Shown: positions 1 through 6,990 of the stretch, in pieces
Position numbering within the stretch: the first letter of the stretch is position 1
Layout: every line of letters starts with the position of its first letter
NCBI GenBank assembly: GCA_017649745.1
Contig: JAGCGE010000127.1
Location: 1-10,199 of the forward strand
From: Clostridiales bacterium
Lineage (GTDB): Bacteria; Bacillota_A; Clostridia; Saccharofermentanales; Saccharofermentanaceae
Reading direction: 5' to 3'
DNA length: 10,199 bases
Position numbers and translations under genes: made by a program
The notes under the pieces: generated by a model
What the model was told of the DNA's origin: nothing
The model's input: the letters and a program-made list of their open reading frames with translations, nothing else
Database searches by the model: none

Positions 1-1239
1 GACCTTCGTGAGCTTCGTAAGAAGTCCGGCGGATACTTCGGTTCAGGTGAGTCCACAGGTTCTATCGGTGTTGTTACTATCAACCTTCCTAGAATCGCTT
101 ACCTTGCTAAGGATGAGGCTGATTTCTTTAAGCGTCTTGATAAGATGATGGATATCGCTGCTCGTTCCCTCCACGTTAAGAGACAGACGATCACTAAGCT
201 TCTTGAAGAGGGTCTCTATCCTTACACAAAGCACTACCTCGGAACATTCAACAACCACTTCTCCACCATTGGTCTTGTTGGTATGAACGAAGTAGGACTT
301 AACGCTAACTGGCTCAGAAGAGATCTCACACACGAGATCACACAGGAGTTCGCTAAGAAGGTTCTCAACCACATGAGAGAGCGTCTTTCCGATTATCAGG
401 AAGCTTACGGCGATCTTTACAACCTTGAGGCTACACCTGCTGAGTCAACTTCTTACAGACTTGCTAAGCACGATAAGAAGCGTTTCCCACAGATCATCAC
501 AGCTAATGATGCTTCAGGTGTTTACTACTACACCAACAGCTCACACTTGCCTGTAGGATTCTCTTCAGACATCTACGATGCTCTTGATATCCAGGATCAG
601 CTCCAGACTCTCTACACATCAGGAACTGTATTCCACGCATTCCTTGGTGAGAAGCTCCCTGACTGGAAGAGTGCCGCTAACCTCGTACGTAAGATCGCAG
701 AGAACTATTCATTGCCATATTACACACTCTCTCCTACGTACTCCATCTGTCAGGCACACGGTTATCTCGCAGGTCAGGTAGAAGAATGTCCTGTTTGCGG
801 AAAGAAGACTGAGACATACAGCCGTATTACTGGTTACTATCGTCCGGTTCAGAACTGGAATGACGGTAAGACTCAGGAGTTCAAGGATCGTAAGCTCTAC
901 GACATCAAGACTTCGGTATTGAAGCACAAGGGACCGCTCGTTCAGGCAGAGGCTTCCTCCAATGACCTCGCTTCCGTAGCATCTGAAGAAGGCGGTAAGG
1001 CAATGCTCTTCACAACAAAGACATGTCCTAACTGTAAGGCTGCTAAGGGATACCTTGATGAAGCAGGAATCGATTATGTAGTCATCGATGCTGAAGAACA
1101 GGCTGACCTCAGCAACAAGTATGAGATCATGCAGGCTCCAACTCTCGTAGTATTTGACGGAGAGAAGTATGAGACAATACCTAATCTGAGCAACATCAGA
1201 AGATTTATCCTTGATACTCAGGAAGCTACAGCGAACTGA
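1..1239 (+). CDS. nrdD: Anaerobic (class III) ribonucleoside-triphosphate reductase, C-terminal part, with fused redoxin domain
   Basis: This enzyme reduces ribonucleotides to deoxyribonucleotides without oxygen, using a glycyl radical installed by the SAM enzyme NrdG. The frame is open from base 1, so the N-terminus, including the ATP-cone region and probably the thiyl-radical cysteine, lies upstream; 412 residues are visible. A segment near residues 20-33 (GSIGVVTINLPRIA) is typical of the NrdD catalytic barrel. A zinc site follows as C250-x2-H253 and C263-x2-C266. The glycyl-radical motif RITGYY has Gly278 at bases 832-834. The residue before this glycine is Thr, where formate-dependent E. 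coli NrdD has Cys, which fits the redoxin-dependent type. After a Ser/Glu/Ala-rich linker, residues about 333-407 form a thioredoxin-fold domain with CPNC (342-345) and a cis-proline motif APT (Pro380). I infer that this domain reduces the active site in cis. No nrdG follows; a terminator comes directly after the stop. Confidence 0.95.
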   Translation, partial: DLRELRKKSGGYFGSGESTGSIGVVTINLPRIAYLAKDEADFFKRLDKMMDIAARSLHVKRQTITKLLEEGLYPYTKHYLGTFNNHFSTIGLVGMNEVGLNANWLRRDLTHEITQEFAKKVLNHMRERLSDYQEAYGDLYNLEATPAESTSYRLAKHDKKRFPQIITANDASGVYYYTNSSHLPVGFSSDIYDALDIQDQLQTLYTSGTVFHAFLGEKLPDWKSAANLVRKIAENYSLPYYTLSPTYSICQAHGYLAGQVEECPVCGKKTETYSRITGYYRPVQNWNDGKTQEFKDRKLYDIKTSVLKHKGPLVQAEASSNDLASVASEEGGKAMLFTTKTCPNCKAAKGYLDEAGIDYVVIDAEEQADLSNKYEIMQAPTLVVFDGEKYETIPNLSNIRRFILDTQEATAN

Positions 1240-1261
1240 TACCTATAAAACATAACATTAG

Positions 1262-1294
1262 AAAGACCTCCGTTCACCTGAGCGGAGGTCTTTT
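1262..1294 (+). terminator. Rho-independent terminator of nrdD, possibly bidirectional
   Basis: The arm AAAGACCTCCG (1262-1272) pairs perfectly with CGGAGGTCTTT (1283-1293). The stem extends inward by three more pairs, one of them G-T, to an ACCT loop, and TTTT follows on the plus strand. It lies 22 bases after the nrdD stop and 18 bases beyond the end of the convergent lipoprotein gene. It may therefore also stop transcription from the minus strand, although the T-run on that side is shorter (TTT then C). Confidence 0.9.
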
Positions 1295-1311
1295 ATATCG
1301 GAAAAGATCGA

Positions 1312-2277
<966 letters not shown>

Positions 2278-2285
2278 TTCATTTC

Positions 2286-2292
2286 TTCCTCC
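2286..2292 (-). promoter_or_regulatory. Ribosome binding site deciding the start of paralogue 1
   Basis: Read on the minus strand this is GGAGGAA, with the GGAGG core at 2292-2288, 10 bases before the ATG at 2277. The longer in-frame start at 2331 has no such site and would place charged residues ahead of the signal peptide. A nearer ATG at 2282 is in another frame and meets a stop after two codons. Confidence 0.75.
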
Positions 2293-2302
2293 GTTACGGA
2301 TA

Positions 2303-2331
2303 AATCTAAAAAATATATTACATACTATCAA
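2303..2331 (-). promoter_or_regulatory. Candidate sigma-70-type promoter for paralogue 1
   Basis: On the minus strand, TTGATA (2331-2326, five of six to the -35 consensus) is followed after 17 bases by TAGATT (2308-2303, four of six to the -10 consensus). The predicted transcript would start near 2296, just ahead of the ribosome binding site. It lies between the terminator of the upstream gene and this gene, which supports separate transcription. Confidence 0.45.
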
Positions 2332-2345
2332 CTGAACTTACAAGT

Positions 2346-2379
2346 AAAAAAAGATCCTCGAATGTACTTCGGGGATCTT
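2346..2379 (-). terminator. Terminator after paralogue 2
   Basis: On the minus strand the arms at 2379-2368 and 2362-2351 form a 12-position stem with one A-C mismatch and a five-base loop. Seven T residues follow (2352-2346, partly shared with the stem). The hairpin begins 45 bases beyond the stop codon of the gene at 2425-3312. On the plus strand it has no T-run, so it is directional. Confidence 0.75.
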
Positions 2380-2395
2380 AGTAATATTGGAGACG

Positions 2396-2418
2396 GGACC
2401 TTAATGGGGGTTAGGTCC
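2396..2418 (-). other. Extra hairpin between the stop of paralogue 2 and its terminator
   Basis: GGACCT (2396-2401) pairs with AGGTCC (2413-2418). Two more A-T pairs are possible past a single bulged base, leaving a G-rich loop on the plus strand (C-rich in the minus-strand transcript). It starts 6 bases after the stop codon. It has no T-run of its own, so it is not a terminator by itself; it may protect the 3' end of the mRNA or be chance. Confidence 0.35.
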
Positions 2419-2424
2419 TAATCA

Positions 2425-3312
2425 TCAGCCGTATGTTGATACGATGACTGTGAAGCCGTCAGAGAAGAACTCGCCGGATGCCGTGATTCCGTTCTTGGAC
2501 ATCTCGAATACCTTGGAACCGCCTTCACCATCCTGGACTTCAATGCCTGCCTGCTCAAGGTCATCTTTCATTGCAGCAAGTGCAGTATCCTGATCTGCGA
2601 ATTTGACGACTGTAACGCTCTCGTAGCTTCCGTTTGCGTTCTCGCCCATTCCTTCGAATCCTTCGATAGCGTCAGGATACTGTGATCCGATATCGAACAT
2701 TGTGTATCCGTCATTCTCGTAATCTATGAAGAGCTGCTTTACGTCGGCATCGCTGTAGTCATCAGCTGATACTGAGAAGAAATCTTCGCCTGCGGAAGAG
2801 TTACCGTTATCTGTCTTCTCTGAGCAAGGGCCATATGACATGATAGCTGTGTCAACGAGTGAACCTTCGATGTTTGCTTCGTCGAATACGAACCATGTCT
2901 CGCCGTTAACGGAAGAGATGCTGTAAGATGTGTAATTCTTAGCCATAACTTCCTTGATGTGGTTGAGACCTGAGTCGTAATCGCTGAACTTAACTACTAC
3001 GTACTCGTCTGTTCCGTCTGTTGCCTTAAATCCTTCTACGAAGATGTCATCTGATGCATCTATATAGGAAGCGTCGATAACTTCGATCTCCATTCCTGCA
3101 GCAGCTTTCTCATCATATGCTGCCTGAACGTCTGCGTCTTCAAAAGTAAGGGAATCGTCTTCAGTTTCCTCAGTTGTTTCCTCAGTAGCTTCTGTCTTTG
3201 TTGTAGCCTTTGTCTCTTCAACGTCTGTTGATGAACAAGCTGCTACGGAAACAGTCATTGTTGCTGCAAGTCCAAGAGCAACAAGTGCTTTCTTAAATTG
3301 AATATTTTTCAT
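2425..3312 (-). CDS. Lipoprotein of unknown function with two copies of a shared domain (paralogue 2)
   Basis: This is a predicted membrane-anchored surface protein of 295 residues. The start is supported by AAGGAGG (3330-3324) 11 bases upstream and by a signal peptide (MKNIQFKK, a hydrophobic core, lipobox VAAC with Cys26). Residues about 30-53 are a Thr/Glu-rich linker. Two related domains follow at about 55-170 and 188-294. The first contains the core F-x2-GFxA (91-97) and KFSDY (108-112). The second contains IEGFEGMG, VVKFADQDTAL and a closing SDGFTVIVS. The pattern is helix, strand, EGF-like core, KF strand, helix and a terminal DGF strand, and it recurs in both neighbouring genes. The protein is strongly acidic, as expected for an exposed lipoprotein. 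No enzyme motif is visible and no named family is recognised. A terminator and a candidate promoter of its own suggest a monocistronic unit. Confidence 0.9.
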   Translation of the reverse strand: MKNIQFKKALVALGLAATMTVSVAACSSTDVEETKATTKTEATEETTEETEDDSLTFEDADVQAAYDEKAAAGMEIEVIDASYIDASDDIFVEGFKATDGTDEYVVVKFSDYDSGLNHIKEVMAKNYTSYSISSVNGETWFVFDEANIEGSLVDTAIMSYGPCSEKTDNGNSSAGEDFFSVSADDYSDADVKQLFIDYENDGYTMFDIGSQYPDAIEGFEGMGENANGSYESVTVVKFADQDTALAAMKDDLEQAGIEVQDGEGGSKVFEMSKNGITASGEFFSDGFTVIVSTYG

Positions 3313-3349
3313 GTCAGTTTTATCCTCCTTTGACCTTTAGACAGAAAAC

Positions 3350-3358
3350 ATAGTAACA
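3350..3358 (-). promoter_or_regulatory. Candidate extended -10 promoter element for paralogue 2
   Basis: On the minus strand the sequence reads TGTTACTAT, an extended -10 form (TGn followed by TACTAT, four of six to consensus). It has no good -35 at 17 bases; the nearest, TTACCA, sits at 15 bases. It would give a leader of about 30 bases containing the AAGGAGG site. The match is weak. Confidence 0.3.
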
Positions 3359-3420
3359 CATATCTTTTAATGGTAATCCTTCTTATATTCGAAAATAGGT
3401 GCCGGTAATTTTCGAGCATG

Positions 3421-3450
3421 AAAAAGGGGATCGTCTGCTAGAACGACCCC
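3421..3450 (-). terminator. Terminator after paralogue 3
   Basis: On the minus strand GGGGTCGT (3450-3443) pairs with ACGATCCCC (3434-3426) with one bulged base and an eight-base loop. TTTTT (3425-3421) follows. It lies 30 bases beyond the stop codon of the gene at 3481-4065 and separates that gene from paralogue 2. Confidence 0.75.
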
Positions 3451-3480
3451 CGGAGGCTTTATAATAAATGCTTGACGGGA

Positions 3481-4065
3481 TTATTTCTCAGTGATGAGAA
3501 GAAGTCCGTCAGGGTAGATGTCTCCTGTAAGAGTTGTACCTGTCTCGTAATCGGATCTGTACTGGAGTGATGCTGTGTTGTCATCGTTCTCAGTCAACTC
3601 GATGCCTGAATCCCCAGTTGCGATATCTGACTTAGCGAACTCGAGAGCTGCCTCGTAGGATACGAACTTGATAGCGATAGTAGCTTCTGTTCCTTCTGAA
3701 GCGTCGAAAGCCATGAAGCCTTCCTCGAAGATAGAAGCATCAACTGCGAAGTCGGAAGCTTCAGCCTTCATTACCATTACGTTCTCGTCGAAACCTGCGA
3801 CAAGAGCCTTCACGCTCTCTGACTGGAAATCATCAGCTGTAGCGAAGTCGAATCCTTCGTCTCCTGTTCCCAATTCTGCTTCTGTATCACTTGTAGAAAC
3901 TTCTGCTGTTGTTGCCTCAGTAGTTGCTTCAGTTGTTGCTACTGTAGTCTCAGCAGTTGTATCTTCTGTTGCCTTTGATTCATCAGCTTCGCTTGTACAA
4001 GCTGTTGCTACACCGCAGATCATAGCAAGAGCGATGACAGCTGCGAAGATCTTAGACTTTTTCAT
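3481..4065 (-). CDS. Small lipoprotein of unknown function with one copy of the shared domain (paralogue 3)
   Basis: This is a predicted lipid-anchored protein of 194 residues. The start is supported by AAGGAG (4078-4073) 7 bases upstream and by a signal peptide (MKKSKIF, a hydrophobic core, then ATAC with Cys23 as the lipidated residue). Residues about 33-65 form a Thr/Ala/Glu-rich linker with repeated TTEAT units, probably a flexible spacer from the membrane. A single domain at about 78-192 carries the core F-x2-GFMA (113-119), IKFVSY (132-137) and a closing PDGLLLITE. These align with each domain copy of the two downstream paralogues, so this may be the minimal form. No catalytic motif is visible. 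It is divergently transcribed from the ABC exporter gene across 213 bases, which suggests, but does not show, a shared task or shared regulation. Confidence 0.9.
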   Translation of the reverse strand: MKKSKIFAAVIALAMICGVATACTSEADESKATEDTTAETTVATTEATTEATTAEVSTSDTEAELGTGDEGFDFATADDFQSESVKALVAGFDENVMVMKAEASDFAVDASIFEEGFMAFDASEGTEATIAIKFVSYEAALEFAKSDIATGDSGIELTENDDNTASLQYRSDYETGTTLTGDIYPDGLLLITEK

Positions 4066-4123
4066 ATATTTTCTCCTTGTCCATCTCGAAAATGGTTGTA
4101 ATAAACAACACTATAATAATATC

Positions 4124-4152
4124 ATTATTACTTTTCGAGTATGAGTCGCCAA
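4124..4152 (-). promoter_or_regulatory. Candidate promoter for paralogue 3
   Basis: On the minus strand TTGGCG (4152-4147, four of six to the -35 consensus) precedes AATAAT (4129-4124, five of six to the -10 consensus) by 17 bases. The -10 element lies inside the dyad TAATAAT-ATC-ATTATTA (4114-4130). The region is very AT-rich, so other -10 assignments are possible. Confidence 0.3.
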
Positions 4153-4185
4153 AAACACAGTATAAAAATCGTTTGATACCACTTT

Positions 4186-4205
4186 TTTATGAATTATGTC
4201 ATAAA
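4186..4205. promoter_or_regulatory. Candidate operator: perfect 7-bp dyad TTTATGA-N6-TCATAAA
   Basis: The two 7-base arms (4186-4192 and 4199-4205) are perfect inverted repeats with a 6-base spacer. The dyad ends 12 bases before the TTGACA element of the exporter promoter. Its centre is about 57 bases upstream of the likely transcription start, a position typical of an activator site. No regulator gene is visible in the window, so the binding protein is unknown. Confidence 0.4.
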
Positions 4206-4217
4206 GTTAGGGTTCAA

Positions 4218-4247
4218 TTGACATCACCCGAAAATCATTGTAAAAAT
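4218..4247 (+). promoter_or_regulatory. Sigma-70-type promoter of the ABC exporter gene
   Basis: A perfect -35 TTGACA (4218-4223) is followed after 17 bases by TAAAAA (4241-4246, four of six to the -10 consensus). Shifting by one base gives AAAAAT preceded by TGT, an extended -10 form. Transcription would begin near 4253, leaving a short leader with the weak site GAGGG (4269-4273) 5 bases before the ATG at 4279. Confidence 0.6.
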
Positions 4248-4278
4248 ATCGAGTATTAAAATATTTGCGAGGGTAGAT

Positions 4279-6990
4279 ATGTTACAGATAAAGAATATCA
4301 GCAAGCAATATAAGACTGGCGATCTTGTTCAGATGGCTCTCGATGATGTGTCGATCAACCTTAGGGATAACGAGTTTGTAGCGATCCTTGGACCTTCAGG
4401 TTCAGGTAAGACAACACTTCTTAATATCATCGGCGGACTTGACCGATATGATTCAGGCGACCTTATCATCAACGATATCTCGACTAAGAAATATAAGGAT
4501 CGTGACTGGGATTCCTACAGAAACCACACGATCGGATTCGTTTTCCAGAGCTATTTCCTGATCCCGCATCAGACTGTACTTAGCAATGTCGAGCTCGCTT
4601 TGACTATCTCCGGTGTAAGTAAGGCCGAGAGAAGACAGCGTGCGATCGAGGCTCTCGACAAGGTTGGACTTAAAGATCAGATGCATAAGAAACCGAACCA
4701 GATGAGTGGCGGTCAGATGCAGCGTGTCGCTATCGCAAGAGCTCTTATCAATAATCCTGATATCCTTTTGGCAGATGAGCCGACGGGTGCTCTCGATACT
4801 AAGACTAGTATCCAGGTCATGAACCTTCTTAAGGAAGTTGCCAAGGATAAGCTCGTAGTCATGGTTACACACAACCCTGAACTTGCAGAAGAATATGCAA
4901 CTAGGATAATCAAGCTCCGTGATGGTAAGATAACCGACGACTCAGATCCTTTCGAGCCGGAAGGTGAGATCAAGGAAGCTGAGCACAAGAACATGGGTAA
5001 GTCATCCATGGGCTTTGGAACAGCGCTCGCACTTAGCTTCAATAACCTTAAGAGCAAGAAGGGAAGAACTCTCCTTACAGCATTTGCTGGTTCCATCGGT
5101 ATCATCGGAATCGCTCTTATCGCGTCTCTAGCTAACGGTGTAAATACTTATATCGAAGACATCCAGAAGAGCACGATGACGTCTTACCCTATCACTATCG
5201 AAGAGCAAACGATGGATCTTACATCCCTTATTGAGATCTCGAAAAATACTGCCGACAAGAATGACGAGGCTCTTAAGGATCGTACATACGACAGAGTTTA
5301 TTCGAATTCTCAGCAGCTCGAGATGGCTAATGCCTTCACAACTAGTCTCACAAAGAACAACCTGAAAAAGTTCAAGGAATATCTCGATTCTCCTGATTGT
5401 GAACTTAAAAAGTACGTCGGCGAGAACGGTATCGTTTACGATTACAGTGTTCCTTTCGATGTCTATGCATATGATAGTGAAGGAGTATTCTTTAATACCA
5501 ATCCTTATGCAGGCGGACAGACTGTGACCGGCATGGACGGTTCGAGCTACACGATGAGTTCAGGAAGGAATGTTTCTTTCACTGAGCTTCTTCCTGGTCC
5601 TGATGGTCAGCTTGTAAGCCCTTCGATCACTAAGGATTACGATGTTATCTACGGACAGTGGCCACAGAATTATGATGAGGTTGTCGCAGTCGTAAGCGGT
5701 GTTAACGAGATGCCTCTTGATTCTCTTTATCAGCTTGGTTATCTCCCGAATGACGAGTATTTGGAGATTCAGCAGAAAGTCTTATCAGGTGAGGAGATCG
5801 AATTCGAGAATATCGAGTTAAGCTACGAAGAGCTCTGCAACAAGGAGTTCTACATCTATACAAAATCCGATCAATATGAACTCGGCTCTAACGGTCTTTA
5901 TGAGTATATCGGAGATAACAGGCTCAAGCTCGAGAACAGAGCAGATAAAGTTACCAAGGTTAAGATCGTTGGTATCGTCAGGATCAAGGACGATGTTGAT
6001 GATATCTCTATAAGGACTCCTATCGCTTACACGAGCGAGCTTACAAAGCACCTCATCGAGAAGGGCAACAGTAGTGATGTTGTTGCTGCTCAGGAGAAGA
6101 CACCAGACGTTAACGTCCTTACAGGACTTAAGTTCACACCTAAGGACGATGCTCAGAAGTGCGAAGATGCCAAGAAGTATCTTGAAAGTCTCACGACTTC
6201 TGATAAAGCCGACTTTATTGTTGAAACAACAAAGATGATGTATGGCGATAATGACTCTATGATGAGCCAGATCAACGAACTGAACGAGGATGAACTCGCA
6301 GCAATGTTTGACTCCTATATGGCAGACCCTGATGACGAGATGTTGATCCAGATCTACGATTATCTCATCTCTTCGGGTTCCTATGACGAGAACATGTCTG
6401 CATTCGGAAAGACGGATCTTGATTGTCCGAGCTCCATCAGCATCTACGCAGATACTTTCGAAGATAAGGATGAGATCTCAAGATGTATTCAGGAGTATAA
6501 CGATAAGGTTGAAGAGAATGACAAGATCACTTACACGGATTATATCGGACTTCTCCTGTCATCCGTAACAACGATCATCAACGTTATCTCTTACGTTCTT
6601 ATTGCATTCGTTGCCGTATCACTCGTCGTATCTTCTATCATGATCGGTATCATCACTTATATCTCAGTACTTGAGCGTACAAAGGAGATCGGTATCCTCC
6701 GTGCTATCGGTGCATCGAAGAAGAACATCTCGCTCGTATTTAACGCTGAGACGTTCATCATCGGATTCATATCAGGATTGCTGGGTGTCGGTATATCGTT
6801 ACTGCTCTTGATACCAAGTAACATACTGATCCACGTGATCTCCGGTAACTACGATGTTAACGCGAGCCTTCCGATCCTTGCGGGTATCATACTTGTCGCT
6901 CTGAGCATTATCCTCACTTCGATAGGTGGTCTTATCCCTTCTCGAAAAGCAGCGAACATGGATCCTGTAAGCGCACTCCGTACAGAGTGA
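4279..6990 (+). CDS. MacB/FtsX-type ABC exporter, ATPase fused to permease, with large extracytoplasmic domain
   Basis: This is a membrane protein of 903 residues that probably uses ATP hydrolysis to drive movement of an extracytoplasmic domain, as in MacB-type mechanotransmission transporters. The N-terminal ATPase has Walker A GPSGSGKT (38-45), Q-loop Gln90, signature MSGGQ (142-146), Walker B ending in ADE (165-167) and switch His198, so it should be active. A linker leads to TM1 at about 264-286. Residues about 287-765 form an extracytoplasmic domain, roughly twice the size of that in E. coli MacB. TM2 (about 766-795), TM3 (823-845) and TM4 (864-886) make the FtsX unit, with the coupling segment ERTKEIGILRAIGAS (799-813) and the usual C-terminal NMDPVSALR. 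No membrane-fusion partner or two-component system is adjacent, and the divergent lipoproteins are the only candidate partners. The substrate is unknown; antimicrobial peptides, lipoproteins or signals are possible. Confidence 0.93.
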   Translation: MLQIKNISKQYKTGDLVQMALDDVSINLRDNEFVAILGPSGSGKTTLLNIIGGLDRYDSGDLIINDISTKKYKDRDWDSYRNHTIGFVFQSYFLIPHQTVLSNVELALTISGVSKAERRQRAIEALDKVGLKDQMHKKPNQMSGGQMQRVAIARALINNPDILLADEPTGALDTKTSIQVMNLLKEVAKDKLVVMVTHNPELAEEYATRIIKLRDGKITDDSDPFEPEGEIKEAEHKNMGKSSMGFGTALALSFNNLKSKKGRTLLTAFAGSIGIIGIALIASLANGVNTYIEDIQKSTMTSYPITIEEQTMDLTSLIEISKNTADKNDEALKDRTYDRVYSNSQQLEMANAFTTSLTKNNLKKFKEYLDSPDCELKKYVGENGIVYDYSVPFDVYAYDSEGVFFNTNPYAGGQTVTGMDGSSYTMSSGRNVSFTELLPGPDGQLVSPSITKDYDVIYGQWPQNYDEVVAVVSGVNEMPLDSLYQLGYLPNDEYLEIQQKVLSGEEIEFENIELSYEELCNKEFYIYTKSDQYELGSNGLYEYIGDNRLKLENRADKVTKVKIVGIVRIKDDVDDISIRTPIAYTSELTKHLIEKGNSSDVVAAQEKTPDVNVLTGLKFTPKDDAQKCEDAKKYLESLTTSDKADFIVETTKMMYGDNDSMMSQINELNEDELAAMFDSYMADPDDEMLIQIYDYLISSGSYDENMSAFGKTDLDCPSSISIYADTFEDKDEISRCIQEYNDKVEENDKITYTDYIGLLLSSVTTIINVISYVLIAFVAVSLVVSSIMIGIITYISVLERTKEIGILRAIGASKKNISLVFNAETFIIGFISGLLGVGISLLLLIPSNILIHVISGNYDVNASLPILAGIILVALSIILTSIGGLIPSRKAANMDPVSALRTE

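Larger units (their letters stand above)
4066..4278. other. Divergent intergenic region between paralogue 3 and the ABC exporter
   Basis: These 213 AT-rich bases hold no convincing gene. They contain the ribosome binding site of paralogue 3 (4073-4078), a candidate promoter for each direction, and two dyads at 4114-4130 and 4186-4205. They also contain inverted copies of CTCGAAAA (4085-4092) and TTTTCGAG (4132-4139). The layout is that of a shared control region. Confidence 0.6.

Noticed and set aside
3861..3990. Short tandem repeat or CRISPR-like array in the linker of paralogue 3
   Set aside because: The repetition is degenerate and follows Thr-Thr-Glu-Ala codons; there are no conserved repeats with unique spacers.
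3668..4144. Plus-strand open frame rich in Ser and Val opposite paralogue 3
   Set aside because: It is the complement of the Thr/Ala/Glu-rich linker codons and crosses the promoter region of the real gene.
4077..4259. Possible 60-residue protein in the divergent intergenic region
   Set aside because: It begins with TTG, has no ribosome binding site, overlaps promoter elements on both strands, and has the composition expected of AT-rich noncoding DNA.
4713..5105. Minus-strand open frame of 130 codons inside the exporter gene
   Set aside because: It is opposite the Walker B and signature region of an intact ATPase and shows no motif.
6974..6989. Hairpin CACTC-N6-GAGTG at the end of the exporter as a terminator for the EAL gene
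   Set aside because: The stem is only 5 bp, has no T-run on the minus strand, and lies in conserved C-terminal codons of the exporter.
4279..6990. Assignment of the exporter as a bacitracin-type BceAB or a specific lantibiotic transporter
   Set aside because: BceB has ten membrane segments in a separate chain, while this protein has a fused ATPase and four; no substrate-specific feature is visible.
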